Shown: positions 32,354 to 64,000 of the stretch, piece by piece
Layout: the number at the start of each line of letters is the position of its first letter
How positions within the stretch are numbered: the stretch's first letter is position 1
NCBI GenBank assembly: GCA_035771165.1
Contig: JAWNZC010000353.1
Coordinates: 10,001-74,000, forward strand
Source of the DNA: Paragorgia papillata
Lineage: Eukaryota; Cnidaria; Anthozoa; Scleralcyonacea; Coralliidae
DNA length: 64,000 nucleotides
Direction of reading: 5' to 3'
Position numbers and translations under genes: made by a program
Notes under the pieces: model-generated
What the model was told of the DNA's origin: nothing
What the model saw: only the letters and a program-made list of their open reading frames with translations
The model's database searches: none

Positions 32354-33147
32354 GCCTCCTCCGCAGGCCCTCGTTGCATCGTGGACAGGTCACACACGCC
32401 GAATTTAGGACCTGCATGATCCTGTAAAAAATTTAGCAAAACTTGGCACGGAATAAATTTGAGTAATTAACTACCATTGTTAATAGCCATGGCTATATCC
32501 GAAGATTTTGAAGGCCATTGAAGACTTACGACATATGGATCCTAGCTTTAAAATGAAGGAATTGTTGAAAAAAGCAATTACGGTTGAACTTTGTCAACTT
32601 TCGGCCGGAATAATCAACGAAAATGCACTTTAGTCTACCCAGAGACTCTTGGGTTTATACTTTTTCGGTTTCCACAACAACTGAAACATAAATTACGCTA
32701 CACTATAGCCTACAATTTAACAAAATTAAATCTCATTAACTCTTGGTTAGTTGACAGTCTTCGATAGCTAAATAAAGCAAAAAACCGATAAGAAAAAACT
32801 GTACTTTCCTGACTGTTGAATTTGCTTTTGTTTGGCAGATATTTTTCAGTTCCTTCAATTCCTTTTTGTCGCTGAAAATATTATTGGCAGAAGGTCGGTA
32901 ATTCTAAAACATATCGGTTTCTTCATTGTCATGATCTGTAGGAAAGTTTAGACCGAATATTCTTGTGGGTCACAGTGCTAAAAGAACTTGGACGATTTTG
33001 CAGGCCCTCTCAAAACTATCGCCTCTAGGGCCTAGTCTCGCTGTGCATAATGGGATCAGTTCCTATTTTGTATACAGGATCTGGCAGGCCCTCTCAAAAG
33101 TGTGACCTGTCCATGATGCAACGAGGGCCTGCGGAGGAGGCAGGCGT
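32354..33147. repeat. Inverted repeat of 43 bases, 0.8 kb apart
   Basis: GCCTCCTCCGCAGGCCCTCG followed by TTGCAT-GTGGACAGGTCACA at 32354-32396 recurs inverted at 33105-33147. It may be the TIRs of an element; no target duplication seen. The interior is AT-rich without a recognisable gene. Confidence 0.5.
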
Positions 33148-33148
33148 A

Positions 33149-33238
33149 GCGTGGAGTGGAGTGGAGTGGAGTGGAATGCAGTGGAGTGGAATGCAGTGGA
33201 GTGGAGTGGAGTGGAGTGGAGTGGAGTGGAGTGGAGTA
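33149..33238. repeat. (GTGGA)n microsatellite
   Basis: About 17 units of gtgga with a few gcagt/aatgc variants, lying between the inverted repeat and the next TIR element. All open frames over it are artefacts. Confidence 0.9.
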
Positions 33239-33289
33239 ACTGAGTCGATAGAGCCACGGAATAAAGAACTGAGCAGAAGGGACACTCGG

Positions 33290-33545
33290 GCACAGAATAG
33301 TAATACAACCAGAAGTCAGACTCGAGTGAAAACTTGTCCGCAATTCTTCAATGCGCATGCGTGATATTTTACGCCATCCCACGCCATCCCACGCAATATC
33401 CTACGCCATCCTACGCATTCCTGGCAAGTTCCCCCGGCAGCTTTAGCCTTCTTTTGAAGGTCAAGATGCGCGAGGCGACATGCGCGAGGACATAAACTTC
33501 AAAGGCTCCGACGCGAGTTGGACTTCTGGTTGTTCTGTGACTCGG
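33290..33545. mobile_element. Short relative of the CCAGAAGTCCAACTC element
   Basis: CACAGAATAGTAATACAACC-AGAAGTC at the left and its inverse at the right around GCGTGATATTTTACGCCATC repeats. It resembles 31019-31280 joined to 32300-32345, i.e. the family without the nested insertion. Confidence 0.55.
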
Positions 33546-33638
33546 GGTACGAAGTGTCGCCGTTTTTCACTGCGCATGCGCGAGGTCTGCTAAGCTCGTA
33601 GCCAGTAACAAACCTCAGCCAGGTCAACAAGAAGTGTA

Positions 33639-33731
33639 ATGGCGAAATACGGAGTTGGTTCACTAAAATCGCTATATCTCGAAAACCAGTCGCTCGATCT
33701 TCACGATACAACCAGCAGTGATTGCCAGAAG
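33639..33731 (+). CDS. Candidate first coding exon of an unidentified gene
   Basis: ATG in context gtgtaATGGCG is followed by 31 open codons (MAKYGVGSLK... to DCQK) and a strong donor AAG|gtaagt. It sits just right of a TIR element in a CpG-containing stretch. No second exon is secure; 36408-36570 (acceptor ttatag, peptide with LWFLNFIIQDIEQHLK) is a possible but unproven partner. Confidence 0.35.
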
Positions 33732-34025
33732 GTAAGTGACAATATGTTTGCTGTAACATGAAAAAATTTGAAAGTGAAAATCTGCGGAATGAAATCCGTA
33801 ACAGTTCAGAGCCAATGAGCCACTAAAGCATTCTTGTCGACTTTCAACTTGCCTTTACGGCTTGAAAAAAAGAGAAGCTCTTTGAAAACATTGAGTACAA
33901 AGATGAAATCCCACGTATTTGTTGTTATTTATCGAATTGGGCGAGTAGCTCTGAACAACGAAGCCATTCTGTTAGGTGAATTTGGGGGCAATTAATACAC
34001 ACTGAAATCTGCTGACCGGTATTCG

Positions 34026-35049
34026 CAACCTCGTACCCAGGGTCTTATCTTCGCTGCTCCGCCCACCGCTGCGAAAAGACCCTGGTTGCGGCTGGTCACG
34101 TGCCCCCTAAAAATTGGGGGGTTTTCAATTAACGAATTAAAAAATACTCAGGGAGGAGTGACAAAGGCACAATTACAACCACTTCACCGTTTTGTTTATA
34201 CAAATAATATATTACGTCTGGCGTCGTTGTCTGGCGCCAGGCTGTTGATCGCAAAATATCTGTTGAAATGAAAACAACAAAAAACGAACGTACTCGGTGT
34301 TGACAAAACATATCTCGCTTTCTTCTTTGGTGTACGTCGTCGAAGAACAAAAGATCATGTCGATCCAAAGAAATCCCGAAGAAGATATACCAATCGACTC
34401 GAATCGACTATTAAATGCACCGTCGAATGCGTGTCGACTTCATCGCAGTGTTGGTGATGTGAACTGTGAAGTACCTTAAGCATTTGTACAACAAGGCAAA
34501 TTTTGAACTGCATTATTTGGGCGAAATGCCTTACGGTAAAAGACTTCCTTGCGACGAGTGCTCTTCCTCGTTTAATCTAAAGGCCATGTGAAAGAAGATT
34601 ACAAAATTTCACAAAGTTCAAGACGTTGGTTTGCGAGAGCCAAACCGCTTTCTCTCGCATCAAAAAATGCATTGACATTTCAGCCAATGCCCCGATAACC
34701 GCGGCGAAAAGTGCCGAAAGAAGCGATTCAGGAAAGATTGCAACTATACAATATCAAGCCGACTAGTACTGTCCTTTCACGCGCATTTGTCATCAACAGA
34801 AAGTAAGGTAACTAAATGCAGTTGTTGAATCGCGTTTTTCATTCTTTCAGTAAACTTTATAGTTCGTCTAAATCTAATATCAGATTTTAGAATATGAGTA
34901 TTAAAACTGGACTTGTGTTGTAGCATTGTCATTGAGTGTGCAGCTTACTAAAGCTAACCACCCCTCCCATGATTTAAAATTTGTTTAGGTGGCACGTGAC
35001 CAGCCGCAACCAGGGTCTTTTCGGAGATAAGACCCTGGGTACGAGGTTG
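34026..35049. mobile_element. MULE-like TIR element, copy 2 (9-bp TSD)
   Basis: Ends CAACCTCGTACCCAGGGTCT and inverse; flanks cggtattcg (34017-34025) and cggtattcc (35050-35058), 8 of 9 identical. The TIR region matches copy 1 but the interior does not. A minus- or plus-frame transposase is not visible; a C2H2-like coding relic lies at about 34481-34800. Confidence 0.75.
34481..34805 (+). pseudogene. C2H2 zinc-finger-like relic inside MULE-like copy 2
   Basis: The frame reads FELHYLGEMPYGKRLPCDEC, SSSFNLKAM, stop, then TKFHKVQDVGLREPNRFLSH and QKMH, stop, and further basic sequence to ESK followed by gtaag-like sequence. C-x2-C ... F ... L ... H spacing suggests a degenerate finger. The stops show it is not active. 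The source is unknown. Confidence 0.35.
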
Positions 35050-35261
35050 CGGTATTCCATGAAAAACACCAGTGTGAAGGTATCACCACATTCATCCTCG
35101 GCTTCATCACCAGATTCGCAAAGCAAATATTTCACCTTCAATAATTCCTTCAATAATCAACCGATCGGCACACACGATACACCAATTTAAAGCTTATTAT
35201 TCTATCTTTCTGGCCCAAGATTAACGGCGTTTGTTTCAACAATTTATACTCGCTCTTCGGT

Positions 35262-35700
35262 TTGAGGGAAACATTTCGATGGCTTCTTTTAATTTTAACC
35301 GGCTTTCCTATATATCAAAATGAAGCTCATTCTATCCTCTTGCTGGCCCAAGAAAAATTAGAAGTGGCCCAGATTTGGTTCAAGAGTTATTCGCTTTTAA
35401 AGCGAGACGCCCATACTGTCAATTACAGCGCGCCGGAAATAGAAATCTTTATTAATTGTGGTTGCCGACTTAGACTTTGGGGGGTGGGGAAATTTCGATG
35501 GCTTCTGTTAATTTTAACCAGCTTTCCTATATATCAAATTGAAGCTCATTCTATCGTCTTGCTGGCCCAAAAAAAATTAGAAGTGGCCCAGCTCTGGTTT
35601 AAGAGTTATTCGCATACGCCGAAACTGTGAAGGTATCACCACATTCACTTGGGGGGATTTCGATGGCTTATTTTAATTTTAACCGGCTTTCCTATATATA
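35262..35700. repeat. About 225-bp tandem duplication, 2.3 copies
   Basis: TTTCGATGGCTTCTTTTAAT ... AACCGGCTTTCCTATATATC ... TGAAGCTCATTCTATC ... GAAGTGGCCCAG occurs at 35273-35400, 35496-35615 and partly at 35660-35700. Part of the unit recurs inverted at 40565-40665. Open frames here are unlikely to be genes. Confidence 0.65.
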
Positions 35701-36011
35701 TAAATAGGTACGCAATGCGTACATGTGACTACCGCTGTTAAGCACAGAGAGATAGACAAGCAATGCACGAAGATGTGTGAAGCACACAGACACACAAAAA
35801 AAATTACAGTTATTTTAAATCATTTAATACATGTATTGCTAATTTGATTTTAAATCATTTTATACATATATTGCTAATTTGAACGTGGCACATACTATAC
35901 ATACATCTTTACTGGCTGCTTCCAAAACATAGCATATATTAGCATTATAAACATGCCCCCAAGTTTTATGTGAAGTGAACTTGTAAATTTCAGATTTTTG
36001 TATGAAGCGCG

Positions 36012-36206
36012 AATAGCTTATCTGGTGGATAAATCCTAGTTAGAGAACCATCTAGTGGTGCTTTGAACAACCAATTTAACTTTTGTCCACTGAACAGCAC
36101 TATCAGATACATAACTATTCAGTGGATAAAATTTTATATTAGGTTGTTCAAAGCATGATTAGTGCTGTTCTTTAGCTAGAACTTATCAACTAGATAAGGT
36201 ATCTGG
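36012..36206. mobile_element. Palindromic MITE with 60-base arms
   Basis: TTATCTGGTGGATAAATCCTAG ends aside, arms 36014-36075 and 36150-36206 pair through GGTTGTTCAAAGCA and CTAG-AGATAAG. The loop contains a further TCCACTGAA/TTCAGTGGA hairpin. Confidence 0.5.
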
Positions 36207-36407
36207 TTAAGGTACAAGGTATAAGGTACTAATATTTTGTGATTCTACTAGTATTTTAAATAAGACAGTACAACAATACTCAGTATTGTAGTTTCAACAG
36301 TATATTTCTTCATTTCAAGGCTTTCAACGTATTCAAGGTTTTAAGCTTCCCAACAGTTCACAATAGCTTTTCAAAATGTACAATTGAGTGAAACTTAGAC
36401 ACCATAT

Positions 36408-36570
36408 TATAGAATACTTTTGTACTTTCACAAGAATCAGACTTCTGGTGTATCTACTATTCTGTGGTCAGACCGCTGTAGCAGCTCTGGTGTGCACAAA
36501 CTTTGGTTTCTTAATTTCATTATACAAGATATTGAACAACACCTAAAACAAGTAAACAAAGCACCAAGTC
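36408..36570 (+). other. Weak possible exon
   Basis: An open frame after catattatag reads NQTSGVSTILWSDRCSSS and LWFLNFIIQDIEQHLK, with a possible donor CAAG|gttttg. The composition looks coding, but no homology is recognised and the open frame continues past the donor to about 36638. Confidence 0.18.
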
Positions 36571-36863
36571 AAGGTTTTGTAAATGTCTATGTAACAGCCA
36601 ACATATTTTGTCAGCATAAATTTCTTATATACATGTGAATAGTGTAAATACAGGCACTGTGATGTGATATGTACTTTTATAAAATAAGGTGTCCTCTACG
36701 CACGCTCTGATTGGCTGGGCCCCGTGCATTTATAAGAGTATGAAGATCATGAATGACGTAAAATGGCGTGAAGTGGCGTAGGATGGCGTCACCTGGCGGG
36801 AAAAGCTAGCGAACCTTCAAAACTATCCCACTTTTAGTTTATTTTTTCCCCTCTTATTTTATA

Positions 36864-37057
36864 AAACAAATAAAACATACCGCTCCTGTGCATATGTACT
36901 CTTATAAAGGTTCGTTTGCCGTGATTTGAACACGAAAGAAGTGTAAAGATACTCGGCTATCGCCTCGTGCCTCTACTCAACTTCTTTCGTGTTCAAATGA
37001 CGTCAAACGAACCTTTATAAGAGTACATATGCACGGAGCCTCGTGTTTTATTTGTTA
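36864..37057. mobile_element. Palindromic MITE with 54-base arms
   Basis: AACAAATAAAACATACCGCT then TGCATATGTACTCTTATAAA and GGTTCGTTTG are inverted at 37004-37057. Upstream, TTTTATAAAATAAGGTG (36676) and CTTATTTTATAAAA (36853) also pair and CTGATTGGCT is present, so a second TIR element may lie at 36676-36866. Confidence 0.55.
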
Positions 37058-37079
37058 ACTCAAACTCATTAATAATTCA

Positions 37080-37290
37080 TAAACCAAACACAGCAGAAAG
37101 AAAAGAACTCGGAAAACGACCAAGAGGAAGACCGTGGAAAAGATGGAATGACTGTATAATAGGTGATGAAAGAGATGGGATAGACCTTCAGCTCACAAGC
37201 GATAGAGCAGCTTGGAGAGCGGCAACGCGACGGCCTGAGCCCTCTTGAGATACACAGGCTACGATGATGATGATGATGATAGTGATGATG
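37080..37290 (+). pseudogene. LINE 3' end (RTE-like) with (GAT)n tail
   Basis: The frame reads GKRPRGRPWKRWNDCI ... DRAAWRAATRRPEPS and stop, the typical C-terminus of RTE-type and related LINE polyproteins, then an ATACACAGGC stretch and about seven GAT units (37263-37285). Short trinucleotide tails are characteristic of RTE elements. 5' truncated at about 37080. Confidence 0.6.
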
Positions 37291-37508
37291 AAACCAAACA
37301 CATAGGGAAATCATATTATAAGCGAGACAAAGGTTTGATATGCGATCAAATAGGCCAACTCTTACCTCAAACTAATCTTAAAATACTGATTAATTTCACA
37401 ACTGATTCATTTCCTCATTTTTTTGATCTTGAAACACTCGAAAGTTGTGTTTTATCTAATATCAAAACACCTAGCTCGAAGTTGGTTAAAACACACTTCT
37501 CATTCTTA

Positions 37509-37929
37509 GGGGCTGTTCACACGAGACCGGGTTATCTCGGGGGGTAGTGATAACTCGGGGGCTAGGGTCAAAGTTGACCCTATTTCACATGATAAAACGC
37601 AACTACCGAGTTGTCCCTGGCCCCGAGATAACCCTAGCTTCATGTGAACACTTCACCCCGAGTTATCCCGAGCAACAGCATAAGTACGCATGCCTAAGTT
37701 GACCCTACCCCCCGAGTTAACTCGGGTGAAAGCGTTCACATGGAGGTAGGGATAACTTGGGGGCTAGGGTTACCCTATCGCTCCGAACGAGTTATCCCTA
37801 TCCCCCGAGTTATCTCAGCCTCATGTGAACGGTTTACTTTTTTAACATGGAAATAAACTAACACCGAGTTATCTCGGGGATAGGGATAACCCTACCCCCT
37901 GAGATAACTCGCCTCATGTGAACAGGCCC
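37509..37929. mobile_element. Harbinger-type MITE (GGGGCTGTTCACA ends, TTA TSD)
   Basis: GGGGCTGTTCACAC at the left and inverse of GGGCCTGTTCACAT at the right; tta on both sides (37506-37508, 37930-37932). The interior has at least eight copies of CCGAGTTATC/GATAACTCGG in both orientations. Confidence 0.75.
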
Positions 37930-38479
37930 TTAGTGTATGATATATATACATGTACATGCAGTAACATGAGTCACTGACCAGTGAACACAACACACAATTC
38001 AACCAAAATTAAACTTAACTCATAAAGCGATTTTATCATTATAAATCATTTCTATCAAAGACTTCAAATGGTGTATATTAACAATTTCTTCGATAAAAGA
38101 AGAAGAGCTTTAAAACAGGACACAGTTGAAGGCCCAAGTTTTGATATAAGCAAACTTTATAAGTTGAATATTTCTAGTACTGCTGGCTTTGAGATATTTA
38201 ATAAGCTTAAATTTGTTTGCGATCAAGTATTTATAGATTTTGTATATAGTATATAAGACTTTTGAAACTATTTCTTACCTTGTATAAACTGACATCAATG
38301 ACAGAAACCGTTCCAAGAAGAAAAGATTTGCAAAGTAATAATTAACACTTTTCAAAAATCAAAACTGTCATCGAAGAGCAACCAAAATGCAAAGACGAGA
38401 TTCACTTCAGTTTATTCCCCACGAAAACAACTCGAGTACTTCGCGAATACCTGGCGATCTTCTCGACTATATGGCGATC

Positions 38480-40423
38480 CAACCTCGTACCCAGGGCCCT
38501 CTCTGCTTTCAAAATGGCGCGAGGAGAAGACCCTGGCAAAGGCTGGTCACGTGATTCCAAAATACTCCAAGATTCTTGGAGTATTTGGTCACGTGGATAA
38601 TTTGAGCTTCGCCCGTCCTGGGGGGAGCGGTTGATTCGGTTCTTATAAACGTCAAGGTTGTTGCAAGTCCGGTAACGTTAAATTCGAGCGGTAAATAAGA
38701 TATATTTCAAAATTTACGACATTTGCTGGACAATTCATATTTGTTGCCGTCAATCATGGCCAGAAATCGAGGACAACATGGCGGCAAAGCATGCGCACTG
38801 AATCCCTTTTTATAATTAATAATTATATTTTATAATTCAATATGGCGTCCTTCAATAGATTTCTTAAGGAGATATAAAGAACAATCATTTTCGGTTATTT
38901 ATTATTGTAAATTCCGACATGCGAACGTCCAAAACTTCACCAAATTGAACAATCGTTCAGCACTACAATTTCTATTAAGTTTGGAGCGTCCTACATAGGT
39001 TCCCGAGCCCCTCACAAGAATACCTCTTATTCGCTGTTTAAAGTCTATTAATCTGCTATATCACTTATTTTGGAGCTCCAATTTTGGCTGCTTCTGTGTT
39101 GTTTGTCCACGATGCGAACGTCTGAATTTGCTCGGAATGAACGTTACTTTGTTTTGCGGAGTTGTTCGTTCCACTTTTTCGTTGTTTAATAGGTTCCCAA
39201 AGACCTTAAAATGTACGATTTATTGCAGCCGAGTCGTTGTAATTTAATCCATCAAGCGCCGAGATAAATACTGAACTCGGCGTGAAGAAGCAATGCATTC
39301 CTCGATAATTTCGGGTTCTTGTCCGCCATTTCTTATGGAGATGTTGCTAGGTTGCCAGGGTCTTAACCGCTGTTATTATTATTAAATATGACTGTGGATT
39401 AGGAAATAATAACCGAAATTTATGCGGCAATTTTTGTGAGTATGAGGGTACAGGCCTGTCTAGACGATTAAACCTTTTGTAATTTGATATTTGGGTAAGA
39501 AATGGGTCAATAAGACATTTTAACGAATAACTCTACTTTAATTTATTGCTATATACTTCTGTTTATAGTCGAAATGATCGATATTTAGCCATCAGAATTT
39601 TCAAATTAATATTCCATCTAAATATGAGCCCACAGGCCACTGCCGCTGAGTGTCCTGGATTTCTAGCCATGCGCCAGAAATGAAGACGAAGGCGACGAAC
39701 GATCATAAACTGATAAACAGAAACCCGCTCTGCGGTTACAGGTACTGATACATACACTAAAAATATTCGAATGCTGTTGATTGTTGGATGTATATTTACC
39801 GTCCAGTATAGCACATTTATGTTTCTTGTCGACACGTTTTGGATTTGTGGAAATTTAATTGTTGTATCTGTCGATTTATACTCAAACGGCATTTTCGAAT
39901 CGAATCTGCTGTCCTCGACTCCTCGTTGACTTTGAGGTTGTACTTTAATACAAATATTCGATCAACAACAATTCTTCGATCGACGAACATTTATATAGAT
40001 CAGCACTGAAGACTTTGACTTTGTATATTTCTAAACTTTTTAAATTAATAGATTTGGAAAGTCCAGAAACCGAAATATTAATAAACACTTCTTGCTTGCA
40101 TAATAAAGCAAATATGTTGTAGTTTCGTTTAGACGCTTCTTACTGAACACGGTCATTAACTGATTTGATAAACTTGTTAAGAGAATGTCTTGTTATTTGT
40201 ACGGTTTGGTTATTCTTGAGTGCCTAAATAGTTCGCTGAATAGGTTTACATACGCAAGCCAACTATACGCTGTTTAGCAGTGACTGTACCGCGCCCCCCG
40301 GTACAGTGTGAGTCATCATCAAAATATTCCAAAATTATTGGTGTCACGTGACCAGCCTTTGCCAGGGTCTTCTGATCTCCTCGCGCCATTTTGAAAGCAG
40401 AGAGGGCCCTGGGTACGAGGTTG
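38480..40423. mobile_element. MULE-like TIR element, copy 3 (perfect 9-bp TSD)
   Basis: CAACCTCGTACCCAGGGCCC at the left and inverse at the right, running through AAAATGGCGCGAGGAGAAGA and GGCTGGTCACGTGA. The duplication atggcgatc is perfect at 38471-38479 and 40424-40432. It contains the 0.92-kb element at 38755-39671. No transposase recognised. Confidence 0.8.
38755..39671. repeat. 0.92-kb repeat with short inverted ends, copy A
   Basis: Ends CATGGCCAGAAATCGAGGAC and inverse of CATGGCTAGAAATCCAGGAC. Nearly the whole unit recurs inverted at 45670-46579 with high identity by eye. No coding frame shared by both copies; likely a non-autonomous element. Confidence 0.6.
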
Positions 40424-41300
40424 ATGGCGATCAATGGCGATCGTGCCGAATATCTTGCGATAGCTGCCGAGTATGACGTAAGTGAGGTCCAAGACAAGCA
40501 AGCAAGCGCTCAATCAAGATCACGCCGACATAATGGCCACCGCTGACAGGTCAGCGGTAGTCTCAAAAATGAAGCTCATTCTATCTTCTATCCTCTTGGA
40601 TACCGTTGTGATACCTTCACAGTTTCGGCGTTTGCGAATAACTCTTAAACCAGATCTGGGCCACTTCTATTTTTTATTTTTTATTCGCATTTTTGCAACG
40701 CAAGTACAGCAGCTTCAAGTATAGGCGCTGGTTTACGTATGTTTATACATGCCACTGCCTCTAAAAAGAAACAACATTCAACTCGGTGCAAGTTAAAAGA
40801 AAATTTAATGTATGTTCTTACTACAATCAGTATACCGGGCAGTATATATGAAACTGCAATATACGGTATTTTTCAAAGGGTACAGTATATATCTGTATAA
40901 GGAACATTGCATGAAAGTTCGTCAATAATTATTTTGAGCGATATGACTCGAGTCATTACAAGTCCAACTACAAAAGTTACCACATACTATGTAATAACCT
41001 TTTTTTAAATAATTTTCCCATGTTTAATCTTAGGGTATTATTTCTTAAAGAAAACCAATCTAATGGTTTTTATGCACCTAAAACAGCGTATTACATATGC
41101 GCTTTTTGAAATTCATTCTACTTTATCCCGTACTGACGGTGTTCTTATGAAGCAAAACTATTTCTAAAAATGAATAAGAAGAAATTCCATAAGATTTTCC
41201 AAATATCACTTTAGATTTCGGAAAAAATGCGTATCCTGGCCGTGCGGGCTTTATCTTTTTCTCGATAATGTTGCAACTAGACTGAAGAGAAGGAATCTTC
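39700..41300. other. Rest of MULE-like copy 3 and 3' flank of the GPCR-pseudokinase gene
   Basis: 39700-40423 is the right part of the MULE-like element. 40424-41300 is AT-rich and includes an inverted piece of the 35262-35700 repeat (40565-40665). The expected 3' UTR of the minus-strand gene lies at 41300 downward; its end is not defined. Confidence 0.35.
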
Positions 41301-41303
41301 TGT

Positions 41304-64000
<22,697 letters not shown>

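Noticed and set aside
37245..37547. 100-codon frame with an acidic Asp run
   Set aside because: It starts in the (GAT)n LINE tail and runs into a Harbinger MITE; no independent evidence of coding.

Overview
The window is animal nuclear DNA: AT-rich, intron-bearing and dominated by transposable elements. The mix of elements (many TIR/MITE families, a DIRS-like tyrosine-recombinase retrotransposon, CR1/L2-like LINEs carrying a 2A motif, an R2-type LINE) together with a leucine-rich-repeat-receptor-like GPCR suggests an anthozoan cnidarian, perhaps a stony coral. That assignment is inference from content only.

Host genes are sparse. The best supported is a minus-strand gene running off the right edge. 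Seven exons (63768-64000, 62619-62782, 58893-59061, 58717-58789, 58281-58473, 44174-44371, 41304-41426) join with every splice phase agreeing. They encode 383 residues: the end of a class A 7TM receptor (CWxP in TM6, NPxxY in TM7) followed directly by an intracellular kinase-like domain and a stop codon. The kinase fold lacks the catalytic Asp (HRD is HNA) and the DFG Asp (LGG), so this looks like a GPCR fused to a pseudokinase. It is the most interesting thing in the window.

A second locus at 24742-28432 (+) has exon-like blocks of a TBC (Rab-GAP) domain with good splice sites but several frameshifts and a stop, so it is probably a decayed gene. Weak host-gene candidates are a small gene at 18775-19692 (-) and a first exon at 33639-33731 (+).

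Layout. 1-4.9 kb: nested palindromes and an insertion of a 9-bp-TSD MULE-like element. 5.2-12.5 kb: a run of TIR elements (8-bp, TWA and TA target duplications). 13-19 kb: a 128-bp tandem repeat split by a hAT-like relic, an inverted pair of tRNA-derived SINEs split by a hAT MITE, and a LINE split by a hAT MITE. 19.7-23.2 kb: a satellite-like array with nested insertions up to four deep. 23-28.4 kb: the TBC locus with TE insertions, a 115-bp tandem array and long microsatellites. 29-41 kb: more TIR elements, including two further members of the MULE-like family. 41-64 kb: the GPCR-pseudokinase gene, whose 13.9-kb fifth intron holds a 2A-bearing LINE, a nearly intact DIRS-like element (gag, RT-RNase H, tyrosine recombinase, 3' hairpin array) and several MITEs, and whose second intron holds an R2-like LINE between two (TTTC)n arrays.

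Many element boundaries can be fixed because target duplications, or related copies lacking the insertion, lie in the same window.
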